From Suillus spraguei (taxonomy: Eukaryota; Basidiomycota; Agaricomycetes; Boletales; Suillaceae), in the NCBI GenBank assembly GCA_016800925.1, contig JABCPU010000176.1, forward strand, positions 62,001 to 126,000: DNA of 64,000 nucleotides, written 5' to 3'. The position numbers and the translations under genes were made by a program. Positions 46,430-59,099 of this stretch are shown piece by piece. How positions within the stretch are numbered: position 1 is the first letter of the stretch; each line of letters starts with the position of its first letter. The notes under the pieces were generated by a model. That model was not told where the DNA came from, ran no database searches, and saw only the letters and a list, made by a program, of their open reading frames with translations.

Positions 46430-49400
46430 TCATCTAGTCGGGTAGCGTGCTAGGAGGTCGCTATAGGTTGTCGATATCTGTTGCGGGATGCAGTGAAGTC
46501 TAATTTTCCATTGTATCTTGCCTACCTTTTCTGCGCGTTGCCTACCATCGGGAACGAAGCGGCAGATAATGGTGGAGCATTCGAACCAACGCTTTGCTTC
46601 ATCAACCATGGATGCACTGAGGTAGACGAGTCCTGTATCAGCATATGACCCATGAGATATTCACTGACTGAAGACACTCGAGGCCAGTGTTGTACGCTGT
46701 GCTGAGAAGCCACTGACGCTCGTCCAGAGGGTAGAGCTTCCGTATACGTGAGCTAAGATACAATGCGAGACTAGAATAGTACCAGGTCACTGCCGTCCCT
46801 AGCGTCGCCATGCTCCTCCAGGACAGCGATGGCTTGATCCACGTAACCAATTGCCTTGGATCGATCGGTTCCTGTCGCTCTTGTCAGTAGTATGATGCAC
46901 ATCGCTCGGAGCCAACGAGCAAATTTCTCCAGAGAAAAGTGCCCGCGGGCCAAACATGCGTGAAGTGTGGCCTACGACGCAGAATCAGCTTAAGGAGTCG
47001 ACGCCCGCGCGGACGTACCTCTAGCGCTGCGAAAAGAACTAGGTTTGGCTAGCATGCGGTTGATCGTGAAGTTAAAAATAATATCTACCATGTATGGGGC
47101 ATTTCTTGTCTTCCCACTAGGAGTAACGTTTAAGAAGTCATGCACAGAAGAGTTATTGTGTCTCACTAGAGCGTCAGCGAATGCCTCGTACGTCTCCAAT
47201 GAGTCACGATCGGATCGAGATGCTTCCTACATGCGGAATAAGTTCCTGCCTGATGTGTTAACAGGGAAACATAACCGTTCCTCAATTGTAGCCAGGACTG
47301 TGGTCCAATCTGACAGGTGCGATGCCGTTTCAACCATGAAAACTCGTAAAATCTGCAAGGATGACTCAAGTCGAGGAAGGTCCTCTTGCGATACCTTCTC
47401 CTCTCGTACAATCTTGCTGATACGCTGTAATGATTGATTGATCTCGTTGAACAGATCGCGGCATTTCTCAGACTGAAGCAAATCAGTAAAATATCTCGAA
47501 AGAGGATCTTGACGTACTTCGATCGATTCCGTTTGCGACCGCAAACGTCTGAAAGACATAACTATGAGAAAGTTATGACCCTGTAGTCTTCCAGGGAGGA
47601 TCGAGGGTGCGTACCACGGCCCGAGGCGGATGCAAATGAGGTATTCACCAAGTAAACGTAGATCGCCTGGTCTACATCTACAGTTGCATGTAGAATGTAG
47701 AGTTCGAGAAGCTGCGTGATGGGATTAAGCCCAGGAAAATGGTTGTCAAACAATTACTGACTCGTCTGGCTGCGTCAAAGATGTCAGATATCTGATCTTC
47801 TCTGTCTTCCCAATCTGAGCAGGCTTGGATAGCACAGTTATATGCAGTCCTCCAGAGCCAGGATATATCTCTGGCAAGCATGGCAGGTTGTTCACAAGTT
47901 TCCGCAACGGTTACCGCTGCCACATTCACCACGTTAGAATATGTGTGGGTGATGCATAAGTTTCGACCAACCAATTCTCAGGTGGTGGAGTAATGCTACC
48001 ACTAAGCGATCCCTGACGAAATTTCAGCTCAGCATCTCGATACCCGACACCACGATAACTCACAAATCGGCAGCGGGTTCTCCTAGGAGCTTGACGATAA
48101 GCCTGATAATACATCTTATCAGCGTCATAGCTTCGCTGATGTTCTCTACATTCTCTCGGAAATTGAGCGTTTCGAGAAGAGCCTTTAGCACATTCATAAG
48201 AAGACTTTTCATGTCCAGGTCATGCGCCAGCCGACAGGCCAATAAAATCATCTTGCGATCAAAGTTCACGGCGTGCACCATATTTCGTATTGTTTTTATC
48301 GCTGATAAGTGACCGACCGACCGATTAGAGGTGACCAATCTTTCTTCAGAATGGAGATAGATACCTTCATTTTCCAGTCCTGAAATGAGCATAGATGAGA
48401 TAGAACCACACTATGAGGCAATGCACCTCCAGACCTTGATAAACCGCAATAAGAAAGGTTACATATTGCGTGGTGGCTTCTGTGTCAGGACAGCGGCGGA
48501 TGATCGACCCCGCTTGAGCGTAGTCCTTTAGCTTAAGATGTGCTAGGGCAGCCTTCCGAAAACACTTCGAACTGCTGACAGGGCCCAAACTTGTAAATAT
48601 AGAATGTGTACCGCAACTAAACCAATCCGCAGCTTCTTTCCATCGCCCTGCATGGTAATGGCGATCGCCGTATTGCCATAAAAGCTATGGAAATGTTCGA
48701 AACTCCAATATAACTGATTGAGCGGAATGGAGCGTTCACGCACCGTGATGCAAGCCGTGGCCGGAGCTTTAAGAAGTTCAAACTCCACGTCACCCAACTC
48801 TACGCAGAAAGGTAAATAATTCGCACAAGCCGTGCAGCAACAAGAAGGCTTAAATGAGACTTACATACCTTTGAAAGATGCATGCAGATCTTGTATGGCT
48901 CTGTCGTGTTTGTTATCTTTGGAACAATGGAATATGAGAGATATGAGAAGTCTTTCCACGGCGTCTGTGCCCCAAGAGCACTGCAAGGCCCGATGAAGGC
49001 AGTACTGAATTGCACTCGTGACTAATTGGCTACATCCGCACTGAATCAAAGGAACACTCCGCCGTATCAGACAACTTACTGATACTGGGAAAGCGTCCGA
49101 AGTTCCTGTAGGACACTTTTGAAACGTGATCTGAGAAAATGGAATAGATTACAGCATTCCCATAAACTCACTCGGTAAGATTGCTTTCTGAATATGTCAG
49201 GTTGTCAATGATGGCTTGTAGGGCTAATGAAGAACGTGAGCAACGCGCCACTATACGTGGAAGATTCCGGTCCAGGAAAGTTCACCTTGAAGAAGAACAG
49301 TATCTCCAGCTTTTCGCCGCTTTATGACAGCCAACTTCATCCATCGGAGTTGCTGGTATTCGGACCTTACCTACAGAAACGTGGGTAAATACCGCTTGGG

Positions 49401-50996
49401 CATGTCACTGGCAGGACTGTGCTTACGTTGTCTACAGAAGGATCAATAGTTGCAATAACTTCTTCTAGCGCGGTTTCCGCTCTGATCAAATTCTCTGGAT
49501 CCTGGGATGATGACAAGAAGTAACCACGGGCTAATAGGGGGCCGATCTGAGTCCCGTTGGTACCATGGATGAGTCGAGTTCACTTACCCAGACTCCTGAG
49601 AACGGATCTCTGACTAAAGTTGAATAAGGAGTGATTGGCATACTTGAAAATACTCGCCTTGAGCTCAGTAAGCTCAGCATTAGTCGCGCAGTCAAGAGGC
49701 TCGATAACGGAAAACGCCTTTTGCATCCATCGAATAGCCTCGCTGGCCTTACTCTCCTCTGACACCGGTTTGCTATCCTGATAGCAACTTCTCAAAAGTG
49801 ATTTGCCAATGTCAAGAAGCTTAGTCGCTAGCGTCTCTCGCTGAAAATGTTTACCATGAGAAGTGTATCGACCAAATAGGACTTACGTCATGATTGGACA
49901 GGAGAATGAGCCGTCCGTCATTCTCTATGAGGACAATCAGAGTGGCTCATATCAACAAAGACTCAGGGACGACCTGTGATTTTGTCAGCCATAAAGGCCG
50001 CTAACCCTTCATTTCCTTCCCTCCAAGCCTATTTCACGAGGTTCTAAATATATCAACGCCTCCACATCACAAAGATCAGAGTCCTCACTGCTTCCATTCT
50101 GGTTGAAAGGTAGACAGCTGTAACGCATGCCCTGGCTTGCTGATTTGTGCCACTCGGGTCGTCAATATTTCTCAGCGCTTCTTCATACTTTGAGAGAAAA
50201 TTAATACGAACGATAACTAACACAAACAAGGGAAAAAATAACCTTTGCAGCACAACTTAGCACGCTCGATGCGGTGTCATTGTGGCCGAGTTCTGGATCC
50301 GTGGCCACAATGTTATTTGAAGATACGGAATATTGAATATTGGCATGAAAACGCACCGGACAGGGTTGCGCCAGTCTTGCTCGCAATTTGAAGAATATGT
50401 AATAATGCTGATAGAATGAGCGACAATCACGCAAGAATTCTGAACTTCTTCCAACCTTCGGCGTCAGGCTTAGGTTCTAACCCTGCTTCCATGAGGCGAA
50501 ATCCAGCTAGCCGTACTGCCAGTGGCAAGGCGTTAGGTGAAACCGATCACAGTAAACAAAGAAGCATACAAGCGGCGACAACAACACGGCTGTCAGGCGC
50601 AGAGCCTTGGCGGACCACACCGGACGCATTCCACAGGCTGACACCTAAAGCGAGACACTTGGGGTTTCATGTTTGTTCGCACTGATGCCGAACAATGATA
50701 CGAACCTTCCAGATCAAGGACATCTGATAACTGACTCTTTTTGCTCGATTTCAGGCGCTGTTCTGTGAATGTCTGTGCAAGCGATGCGATCTTATGTAAA
50801 TCTCTTGTTACGGTTTCATCCCTGGTAGCTCCGACGTCCTTCAGCTTCGGTTTGGTCTTGATCAAGAGTTCTTGGGTTACAGCGGGAAATATCAGGAATA
50901 TGAATACGTTTGATGGAGTCGGAGATTGACACCTTTGATTTCGTCATAGAGTTCCTGTGGACTCCGAGTCCGACTCTTCTTCCCTCCAGGAGACAT
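46430..50996 (-). CDS. SPO22: Meiotic TPR protein SPO22/ZIP4
   Basis: A long gene with many short introns. Start at 50996: MSPGGKKSRTRSPQELYDEIK, then after an intron ELLIKTKPKLKDVGATRDETVTRDLHKIASLAQTFTEQR and the short exon VSLWNAS, RLAGFRLMEAGLE, KYEEALRNIDD. The core SPO22 domain reads WQYGDRHYHAGRWKEAADWFSCGTHSIFTSLGPVSSSKCFRKAALAHLKLKDYAQAGSIIRRCPDTEATTQYVTFLIAVYQGLE, then MVHAVNFDRKMILLACRLAHDLDMKSLLMNVLKALLET and EAMTLIRCIIRL. C-terminal WLLSTAYNTGLECL and MVDEAKRWFECSTIICRFVPDG lead to ISTTYSDLLARYPTR and a stop at 46430. ZIP4/SPO22 is a TPR scaffold of the ZMM group that promotes crossovers and synapsis in meiosis. Not every exon border was resolved; no definite lesion was seen. Confidence 0.88.
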
Positions 50997-51035
50997 ATCA
51001 CTATTCTGATAACAAAATAAGTATAGGTGTAAAAG

Positions 51036-51064
51036 CGCGTTTCGTCACGGTGTGACAAAACGCG
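51036..51064. promoter_or_regulatory. Palindrome with an MCB-like ACGCGT between SPO22 and the small membrane gene
   Basis: CGCGTTT-C-GTCAC-GGT-GTGAC-A-AAACGCG is a near-perfect inverted repeat of 29 nt with a 3-nt loop, lying between divergent start codons 180 bp apart. Its right arm forms ACGCGT, the core of MluI cell-cycle boxes bound by MBF in yeasts. Confidence 0.45.
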
Positions 51065-51175
51065 TAACTCCAAATCCGGTTGGTTAACTTAACAAATTTT
51101 AAAAAAAAATTATTTTAGAACTCGTTCTTATTAGATACCGTTTACGGCGGCCTTCAAAGTTGCTGTACAGAGACA

Positions 51176-51603
51176 ATGGACAAGGAAGTAGCCGCATGGA
51201 AGGTTCGTGTTATTTTGCATGGAATAATATTGACATTGAAAATGATGGGGTATCGTTAGGAGGCTCGGAGAGACGGGATATTCGCTGGCCTGACATCGGG
51301 TCTAGCAGGAGGTGATATCACGTTCCATGTGCCTTGTGACTGATATCTAATGGCTTGCCGTCACAGCATTAGTAGGCTCAAAATTTATGGGCTTTGGCCG
51401 GAATAAAACTATTATCAGTGGTGCTTGTGAGTTCACTGATGGGTGACTGATATGAAATTCGATTGAAACGAACTTGTCTCTCAGTGACGGGTCTGTTATC
51501 CGGTTACTTCTTCACCCAGGCGTTCCTTTCCTCCAACATGGCTCAATTGAGATCAAAATCTATCTCGTCAGACACTGAAACCGATCCTTGGCCCCCCAAA
51601 TAA
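51176..51603 (+). CDS. Small two-helix membrane protein
   Basis: Four exons too short to show as a long frame: MDKEVAAWK, then EARRDGIFAGLTSGLAG, ALVGSKFMGFGRNKTIISGA, LTGLLSGYFFTQAFLSSNMAQLRSKSISS, ending DPWPPK at 51603; about 88 residues. Introns have clean signals (gttcgt...cgttag; gtgata...gtcacag; gtgagt...tctcag). Two hydrophobic segments with small residues (FAGLTSGLAGALVGSKF and ISGALTGLLSGYFFTQAFL) suggest a helical hairpin in a membrane, perhaps mitochondrial or ER. I recognise the layout as typical of small conserved fungal proteins but cannot name it. It shares a bidirectional promoter region with SPO22. Confidence 0.65.
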
Positions 51604-52656
51604 TTCGGAAGGCCATCATTATTAGCCTGTGAGTTGGCGTTTGTACATGGCATTTGTATGAGGCGTCGAAATCTGTCAAATGTAACTCCAAATGGCCTAC
51701 GTTCTATTACTAGGCGTGGTAAGGAACAAGTCCGACATGAAAAACCCTCATTGTCAATGCCCCATGCGTATCTATCAGACTGGTATCCGTCTGATTCATC
51801 CAACCGTGATATGATTCCTACACATGCCATTCTGGTTGCAAGTGGTGATGGGTTACTCCGGGATGAACGCTAAATACTCTCGTATGAGTTTAGGTCGTTT
51901 CGTCACATTGGCAAACCTATTTCTGAGCTGCTCCGTTCGATTACGGTGAGAACGAGTCCAGAACTCTCAAGTCTCGTTACAATGAGGACATAGGGGCACA
52001 AAGGACTGGGAAATGGACGTCCCGAGGCATACCGTGACGGAACGATCCGTACCAAATACCACGCAGACAGATACTTGTAGCAGGGGCATCATGCGATCTG
52101 TAACAGGGCTTAGTGACAGGATGGGTACCGCGGAGTGCGGAGCTGGTTATGATCAGGCATGATACCGTCATTCTCACTCACCTATGCGGGAAAAAGATGG
52201 CTTTTGTGCACATGCATCCCAGACTCGGAAGATCATTGACATTGAAATTTTAGGCTGTTTCGGCCATAGATCTGTCGAATAACAGTACCGTAACCGTACA
52301 GTTGCCAACTTACCACAAGACTTAATAAGTACATCATATCAACTTCATATGGCCTACCATTGGTTCATCAGTAATCCCATGAGCTCCGACGACTTCGATA
52401 CTGGTCAAGTTTAGCATTTATTCTCGTACAGTAGCTAACTATGAGGGGTAATGTAATCTCTGCTTGATCTTTGCGAAGAAAGTGGAAATGTAAGTGAAAT
52501 ACAAATGAGGATGCCGAGAATGTATGTCAGTGTCAATGAATGATATTGCATGCAACGAAATGATAAGTGCTAACTGTAAGTTGAAGTTCGATGTGAAAGT
52601 GGAACCGATGAGATGCAATAATTGTGTGCATTAAAACAGAAATGAGTAGCTGAGGA
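51604..52656. other. Gene-poor stretch
   Basis: No supportable gene; 3' flanks of the small membrane gene (left) and the cyclin gene (right). Confidence 0.5.
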
Positions 52657-54664
52657 CTATCTGCCATAAGACCAATTATAAGGATATACGGGTGATTCCC
52701 GCTGACTAGAAGCTGAGTAAAAATGGACGCCAGGTGGTCCTGCGTTGGCGAAAGGAGCCGACGGAACTGCGTTTTCCCGTAAGGGAGGTAATTGCAAAGA
52801 ACTTTCGCCATACGAAGGTGGTCGAGCAAGCTTACGAGACCAGACAGCATCGTGTAAGTGAGGAAGAGGCACAGCTCGCACGTCGACATGCATCTCGTAA
52901 GGGCTGACAGACTCAGACTGAATGTCCTGTGGCATGTAAGAAGGGGGTGGATAAGATGGCAGCGCCGGAGGCTGAGGCTGGTAACAACGCAACCGGGCTT
53001 TCCGGCGCACCCTTTCCTCTTCCGCTGCATAGTCGGTTGATGACCCAGCAAGTGAGTAATAATAAAGGTTCTACCACGAATGTCAGACAGATTACGTGAA
53101 TTGCGAAGAAAGTACATACTTGAGGAACGTTCACCGGTCCTTCCGCACAGTACGCAGCCACCAAAGTTTCCGGGCGTGTATCACCTTTGTGTGACTGGGT
53201 GGACTGTGCGGACCGTACTGAGTGTGGCGATGATGATAACGACATCTTGGCAAAGGACTGCAGAGATTCAACTGGCGATGCCGAATGCGGAGCAACTGGA
53301 TAATTGGTTTCCGGAATTTGCAAAGTCATGCCAGTGGGACGCTTCAAGGGCGGTAACTCGTGGAATGATGACGAAGTAGGTGAGAACGCATCTGCTGCCG
53401 AACGTTTCAAACCGGGGGCAAGACTCGGCGAGACAACGGGATTTGGTGGTGTCACGTGATATGAGGATGAATATGTACGAGGATGAACAGGCTGCTCGGG
53501 CGAAGTCGAACGTGCGCGATGGGAACTGGAGTTGCACCTCCACCTGTAAGAGCGAATTGGTGCTGCGGACATCGGTTGAGTGTGACGAGGCGTCCTATGC
53601 CGAACGCGAGCATGGCGCCATCTACGACACTCTCTTTCTTTGGCATAAACGAGCCCCCTCAATAAGTGCATCCACGAATCATACGTCTTCTTTGAAATAT
53701 AAAGGTTGAAATTGATGCCCATCAGAAATTCTTTTTCCATGCGGGTAATTTCAGTCAACTCGATACCAGAAACCTCCGACCATGTCTTATTGGTGTAGGT
53801 GTTGCTAGGATAATAATTAAGAACAGTGACATAATTAGGCACAGCGAACTCACTCGTCGAGAAATTTATTTGCCATCATGAGCGCGGCAACTGCGATGCG
53901 AAACTCACTTCCCGGTAAACCAGCGGTGAAACGGTTACGTTCCTTGAGCCGCCATATGTAATGGAGAGAGAGGACGATCACCGATTGGCTGACTTGGGTG
54001 GTTTCTAGCAACTTCTGCATAAAGGAGACAAAGGTCGGTGTTGCAGCAAGCTGAAGAGAGGAAGTAGCGGCAGGAATTTCAGGGGAGTATGGAGGTGTGA
54101 GTGGTTGGGTAGATGTAGAACTCGAAAGTGACACAGAGAACCACAGGTAGCATATCATTTCGCAAGTTTTCTCTGCGATATAATGCGACGATCTCTTCAA
54201 AGAGTCGTCAAACCAATCGATTGGCCGAGGGACATCTTCAGACGCTGCAGGCTTTTGATGAAAGGGGTGCGCGTGCTGGTCCATTTCATCGACATACGGT
54301 TGGGGCGACACGTGAGCGACGTGTAATTGCTGGACGGGTCGCGACCAGGTTGACGCGTCTTGAGTACGCGGAGGTGTTACTTTGGCTAGATCAAAGACTA
54401 ATCACAAGAAGAAAAAGTGAGACACATACTCGGATGCATGTATGATACCTGACGATCAAAGTGAGCAATGGGTGGCAAGGATGTTACCTGGGGTGCACCG
54501 AGCCTTGGTAGAGAGGCTGACATTGGAGGAGTCAAGAGACCTGTCTGTGCTGATGGACGCCAGGCTGACCAGGTGGCTAGGAGTTCAGTAGGCAGAGACG
54601 GACGTGATGATGAGCCCATTTTACAAGGAGTTAATGGCAAAGATGGTGGAGTATAAAGGGCCAT
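52657..54664 (-). CDS. Pho80-type (Pcl family) cyclin
   Basis: Exon 1 from 54664 (MALYTPPSLPLTPCKMGSSS, then THR/PRO-rich sequence to HFDRQ), exon 2 from about 54363 (FDLAKVTPPRTQDASTW ... SHYIAEKTCEMICYLWFS ... TPTFVSFMQKLLETTQVSQSVIVLSLHYIWRLKERN ... GSEFRIAVAALMMANKFLDD), exon 3 (NTYTNKTWSEVSGIELTEITRMEKEFLMGINFNLYISKKTYDSW), and a last exon NLYYYSLAGSSTDYAAEEERVRRKAR to 52657. FLDDNTYTNKTWSEVSGI is a hallmark of Pho80-like cyclins, which bind a Pho85-type kinase to control phosphate response or morphogenesis. A long Ser/Pro-rich C-terminal tail, typical of basidiomycete members, follows the cyclin box. No lesion seen. Confidence 0.9.
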
Positions 54665-57600
54665 GAGGAAGAACTTGAGTAGGAGTACTAGTTCGGGAGG
54701 GCTGGTGTCGGGATCATGAAGATATATAAAAAGGAAATGTCGTATGTATTGCTTGGAGGTGTAAAATTGGCGGACATGGTTGACATATTCCGCTTAGAGA
54801 CAAAAACAGGGGAATACCGTGTCTAGCCACCCGGAATGCTAAGGGTTGAGTTGAGTTGATTGAATTGGAAGAACTACAAAAATTGCAGCGCCTCCGAGCC
54901 CGCTTCGTAGTCTTTAGTAACAGCTCGCGCTCCGTTAGATCTTAGACGTTTTTTTGCTAAGATTGACTTGTACCCGTCAAATTTGTCTGATTTTCACAGA
55001 TTTAACCTTATTTACTTGACTAAACATTTTCATCGGCATCAACGGCATAGGGGAATCCCCAGGGAATCCCCATAGCCTTACCACTAACCTACTTCCTATT
55101 TTAGTAATTTATAGTCACATGACTTCCTAGTACTACTCACTTCGATACTCCTTTTGTCACCCCCTTACTTATAAATTTACTGACCGCGGTCAATTCCAAC
55201 AACGCCGCGTCTCAATCGTCTCCTTTGTTCGTGCTCGAACAGTACTATCGGTTTCACCTTCACGTGACTTGATGTCTGTATTCGGCACGCGGTGTTTTTT
55301 AGTACTTGAAAATAATTATGTGACAGACTCTTTGTCGCCACAGTCCGGATTCGGTCAAGTCACATCAGGGCTGCCAGTGCACCAACCCATATGTATTTTG
55401 TTTAACGCTAGTGTTTTCCGCTTGGTAAACGGAGTAATCATATTTGTAGGAGAATCAACTCTGGTCCGACGCCTTTAGCTTTGGGCAAGAATCAACTTCT
55501 TGAAAGATCATTGTTTTCATCAAAGCCCGCGGTGCTCACCTGTGACGTGAGATTTCTGCTGAGAAACTACCAACGATCCATAGCAATGGCATGCGACTTC
55601 GGTAAGTCTACCTTCAAAGCCGGTAAGTTTCCGGTCCATCCAAAACAGTCATTTCTATTTAATTTACATACACCCTTCTCCCGTGATTGAGTCGGATGCT
55701 GTGCCGATCGGATACAGGACTACCGTCATCCTGGCTTGGACACATGATTACCTTTGTGTTGGGTCTCGTGCAGTAGAGGTAACCCACATCTTCTGTTAAA
55801 ATGTCATGTAAACGCTCGGTTTTTCTGTTTCTATAGAAAATATTGCAAGGTTCAATGTGACAAGGTGGTACTACACATCCTAAGCTTCAGATCAAGGGCC
55901 ATGTAATTGTGCCATGCCGTTTCTACAAAACTTCCGATTGGAATCACTCTTATGGATAGCACCAAGATAGCTATAGCATGCCGTGGCATGCCATTCACAG
56001 TGCAAGCCCCGAGTAGCGATACGAATCTTCTTGGTGGACCACGCGTGCCCAAAGTGAAAGATCACAAAATTACTACAAAGGCTTGACAAAAGCGTTGTTT
56101 TCATCAAAGTCCCCGTGGTGCCTTGCGGCGCACAGCCACGAGTATTTGACCTGAAAAAAAAAATAGATAAGATAATTTTCAACTTAGCCGCGCAATATTG
56201 ATCAATCAATAGATACCGGCCAAGCTAGGCCGCGCTTTGTCCACGTAATTATAAAGCCACGGCTCTCATGAGCAGAATTCGACCATATTCCATCTAGTAC
56301 ACGATACAGGGGGGTATGCTACGGAATCAGTGGGCGGGCTTTTCTCACTATTGACACCTTGTGGCTAAGGTACGTGAGGGTACAAATAAATGTTCGTCAC
56401 GGCAGGTTGCTTTACATTTGGGGCGTGAGTTGGCACATAAGCTCTCGCTTGATTGATGAAGCTGAGGCAGGTGGCAGGGCTAGTGGGTGGCGGTTAACCA
56501 AGATGGTAAGCAGTCGTCAAACCCCAATATCACTTCGAAGTTCATCTTCGATATCAAACTAGCCGTACCAGCACGCGATGGGTTAATTGAACGTAACTTG
56601 ATCCAGTAAGCTCAGCCGCATCCAAAGTATTAAGTGGGACACTGGAAGTCCCCGCAGGGCGCCATGACCTTGATTCCTTGATCACTTGGCACAAGTCGAC
56701 ACAGATTCCATGCGCCCAAAGCGGAGAAAGTGGCGTGCATATGAAGATTTCGAGCCAACGCCGCATCATGGACTTTCAGCGGTCTTGCTGTACTAAGTCA
56801 GTGTCCAGAATAGACGGCAACCTACTTATAGGCGCCTCCCAATGAACTTTCACAGATTTGGTAAACAGTCATAGCTACGCAACGGACTAACCGGCCCTTA
56901 GTTTGACATCTTCTCTGCCGCATGTACAAGTCTGCGGAATGACAGTCACGCGTGATCCTGCCCATGAAGGTGAGCAAACCGTAGCCAAGTTGGCCGGAAC
57001 GCAAATCACAAGAAACCATATCGACATTTGACAATGCCACGTTCAATGCATCGGCCGTGTTTGGCTGACAACGATATTAGCCGCTACTTTCCGCAGTTCA
57101 GACCAAATGGATCCTGCGCTTGTGCCCATAATCACCGAGGCATTTCACTGTCGCTAAAATGACATCTTGGTGGAATTCCGCCCGCGAAATGAGGGTAGAC
57201 CCGTTTTTGAAATATGGCTTTCGTGAAGGATGTGCGGCTTCGGGCTGTGCAGTGCGAGTTCAGTACTTTTTAGATGGTTTCCGCTATAGGAAGTCTTCCG
57301 AGAAGCTGTTATCCATAAGCTATGGCTCAGCGAACCAGGCCATCCGGATCTGATTGTAAACAAACCTTCCCAAACTTGTGAGTACGTGACCCTGCGGCGT
57401 CATTACACATTTGATGAACGCAAGGAAAAAGGACACTTTTGATCTTCGGCTGTGGCGATTGATCTGGCGGTAACGAATAACACTCCAATACCAGGGCTCA
57501 TTTATGGACAATAGAACCACGGAGCTATCTTAGCAGACGAACTAGTACTGTAACTCTGTAGTCAAAGGCCTAGAATGTTAAGGAAACTAAAAGGCTCGAA

Positions 57601-59099
57601 AAATGTCACCCAGTAAGGTTCTGTGCCAACGTGGCTGTTGGCATTGAAAACTTCTCGCGAAGAATCTCAGCCGGTGTGTGCGTTGATTTGAAACGGGCGA
57701 TCCGAAATAAATCGCTTGTCTTGAAACGACCTTGAGAACCATGGAGCAAGGCCGTTACCCCATCCATGGGCGTGGGCGTTCAACTCAAGCTCAGTTAGCC
57801 ACAATGCTAGTCAAGGCTTCAGATACTAGTAACGGCTTACTCCCAAAGGGGATGCTTCTGTTATGCTCCAAACTGAATAGTCAAGGTGACGCACTGTATT
57901 CCCGGAATTCCCACATAGATCAGCGTGTGCGATGTCGTCAGTGCCGGTGTTCGCAGAAATCATAATCAGACTAGAAAAACGAGGGTATCTGGATTCGAAG
58001 AGCCTAGTTCCAATACTGATACTTGCAACCAGTAATATGAGCTATTGTAGTAATTACATACACGTGTTTGCGCATAGCTGCGATGGCGGGGCACGTGGTA
58101 TTCAGACTAAGGATGTCAGAACAGTTTAACAAAGGTAATGCAGCCATCTGCGCAGTGCACGTACATTCTGCCCACAGTGCGGCGGAATCGTAACACATAT
58201 GTAGGTGATCCGTTATTTACGTGTGACATGTCAACGTGTGCCGTGTCTGGCCAGGCGCACGTTTCGTAAAAAAAAAAACGCGGATCTTGCAGTCGCCGGT
58301 TGCTGAACTTCAGCTTCAGTCCGCAAAGGGTCATCCAACAACCGAACAATATAACGTTGACAATCCGTCATGGGCGGGCCACCATCCTATACATTTTGCA
58401 GTATGAATGCACCTACTAATCAGACCTAATGAGGAATTACCTTGCATTGGAGTAATTGAGGGCGAGCCGCGGTATCCACTTCTAAGCAGATTGCAATCAG
58501 AATTGATTGTGTTCGATGTAGAGTCCTTGAGGAGCCATATTGAATGCAAGGTCACCAAGGAAAAATAAGTCTATGTTCGAAAGAAACTGTTCCAGACCAT
58601 GTCTTCATCATGGTAGTGCAGTCGAATGGCATGTCCTGTCGTTGACTTCATTTCAGGTGAGAGCACCGGCTGCCTTTGATCGACGAGAACATGTCCTAGA
58701 AAGACCATATGTATACGAGAGGACCAGTCGTCGAGTTGTGGGTTTAGGGAGAGACAGCATGCGGGACTCGCCTGGAAGTGGCGTGGGATCGTAATTCAAC
58801 CTTACAGTCGCGCACATCTCGGCTTGAAACCTACCGCATTCACATAGGGCGACGAGCCCGCTCACAGTCTTTTGCATACTCGCCAGGTAGTTTACTTGCG
58901 GGCCAGTTAGCTGAAGACTTCCAGATATCCTATTTGAATCATTCAAACTAATCACGTTTCACTCGCTTTTGTTTAATCACTTCACAAACCGCGTTGTCCG
59001 TAACCACCTACCACTACACACACCAAATACCACCACCCGACATTCACACATCAAAAGCTCACAAAACACCCCTTTAATCACTCATATCTGGACTGAGCC
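54665..59099. other. Long gene-poor interval
   Basis: About 4.4 kb without a frame I can support. It contains a short imperfect direct repeat (TTGTTTTCATCAAAG followed by a CCC/GTGGTGC word) at about 55510-55545 and 56095-56130, and AT-rich promoter-like sequence near 54950-55250. The last 120 bp, rich in CACA and CACC, are the leader of the CHS7 gene. Confidence 0.5.

Noticed and set aside
50416..50685. Plus-strand frame with a PIP-box-like start (ARILNFFQPSASG)
   Set aside because: It overlaps the 5' exons of SPO22 on the minus strand, which are supported by family motifs; treated as a shadow.
55497..56150. Possible LTR pair from the TTGTTTTCATCAAAG direct repeat
   Set aside because: Similarity covers only about 35 bp, with no TG/CA ends or target-site duplication seen; too weak to call.
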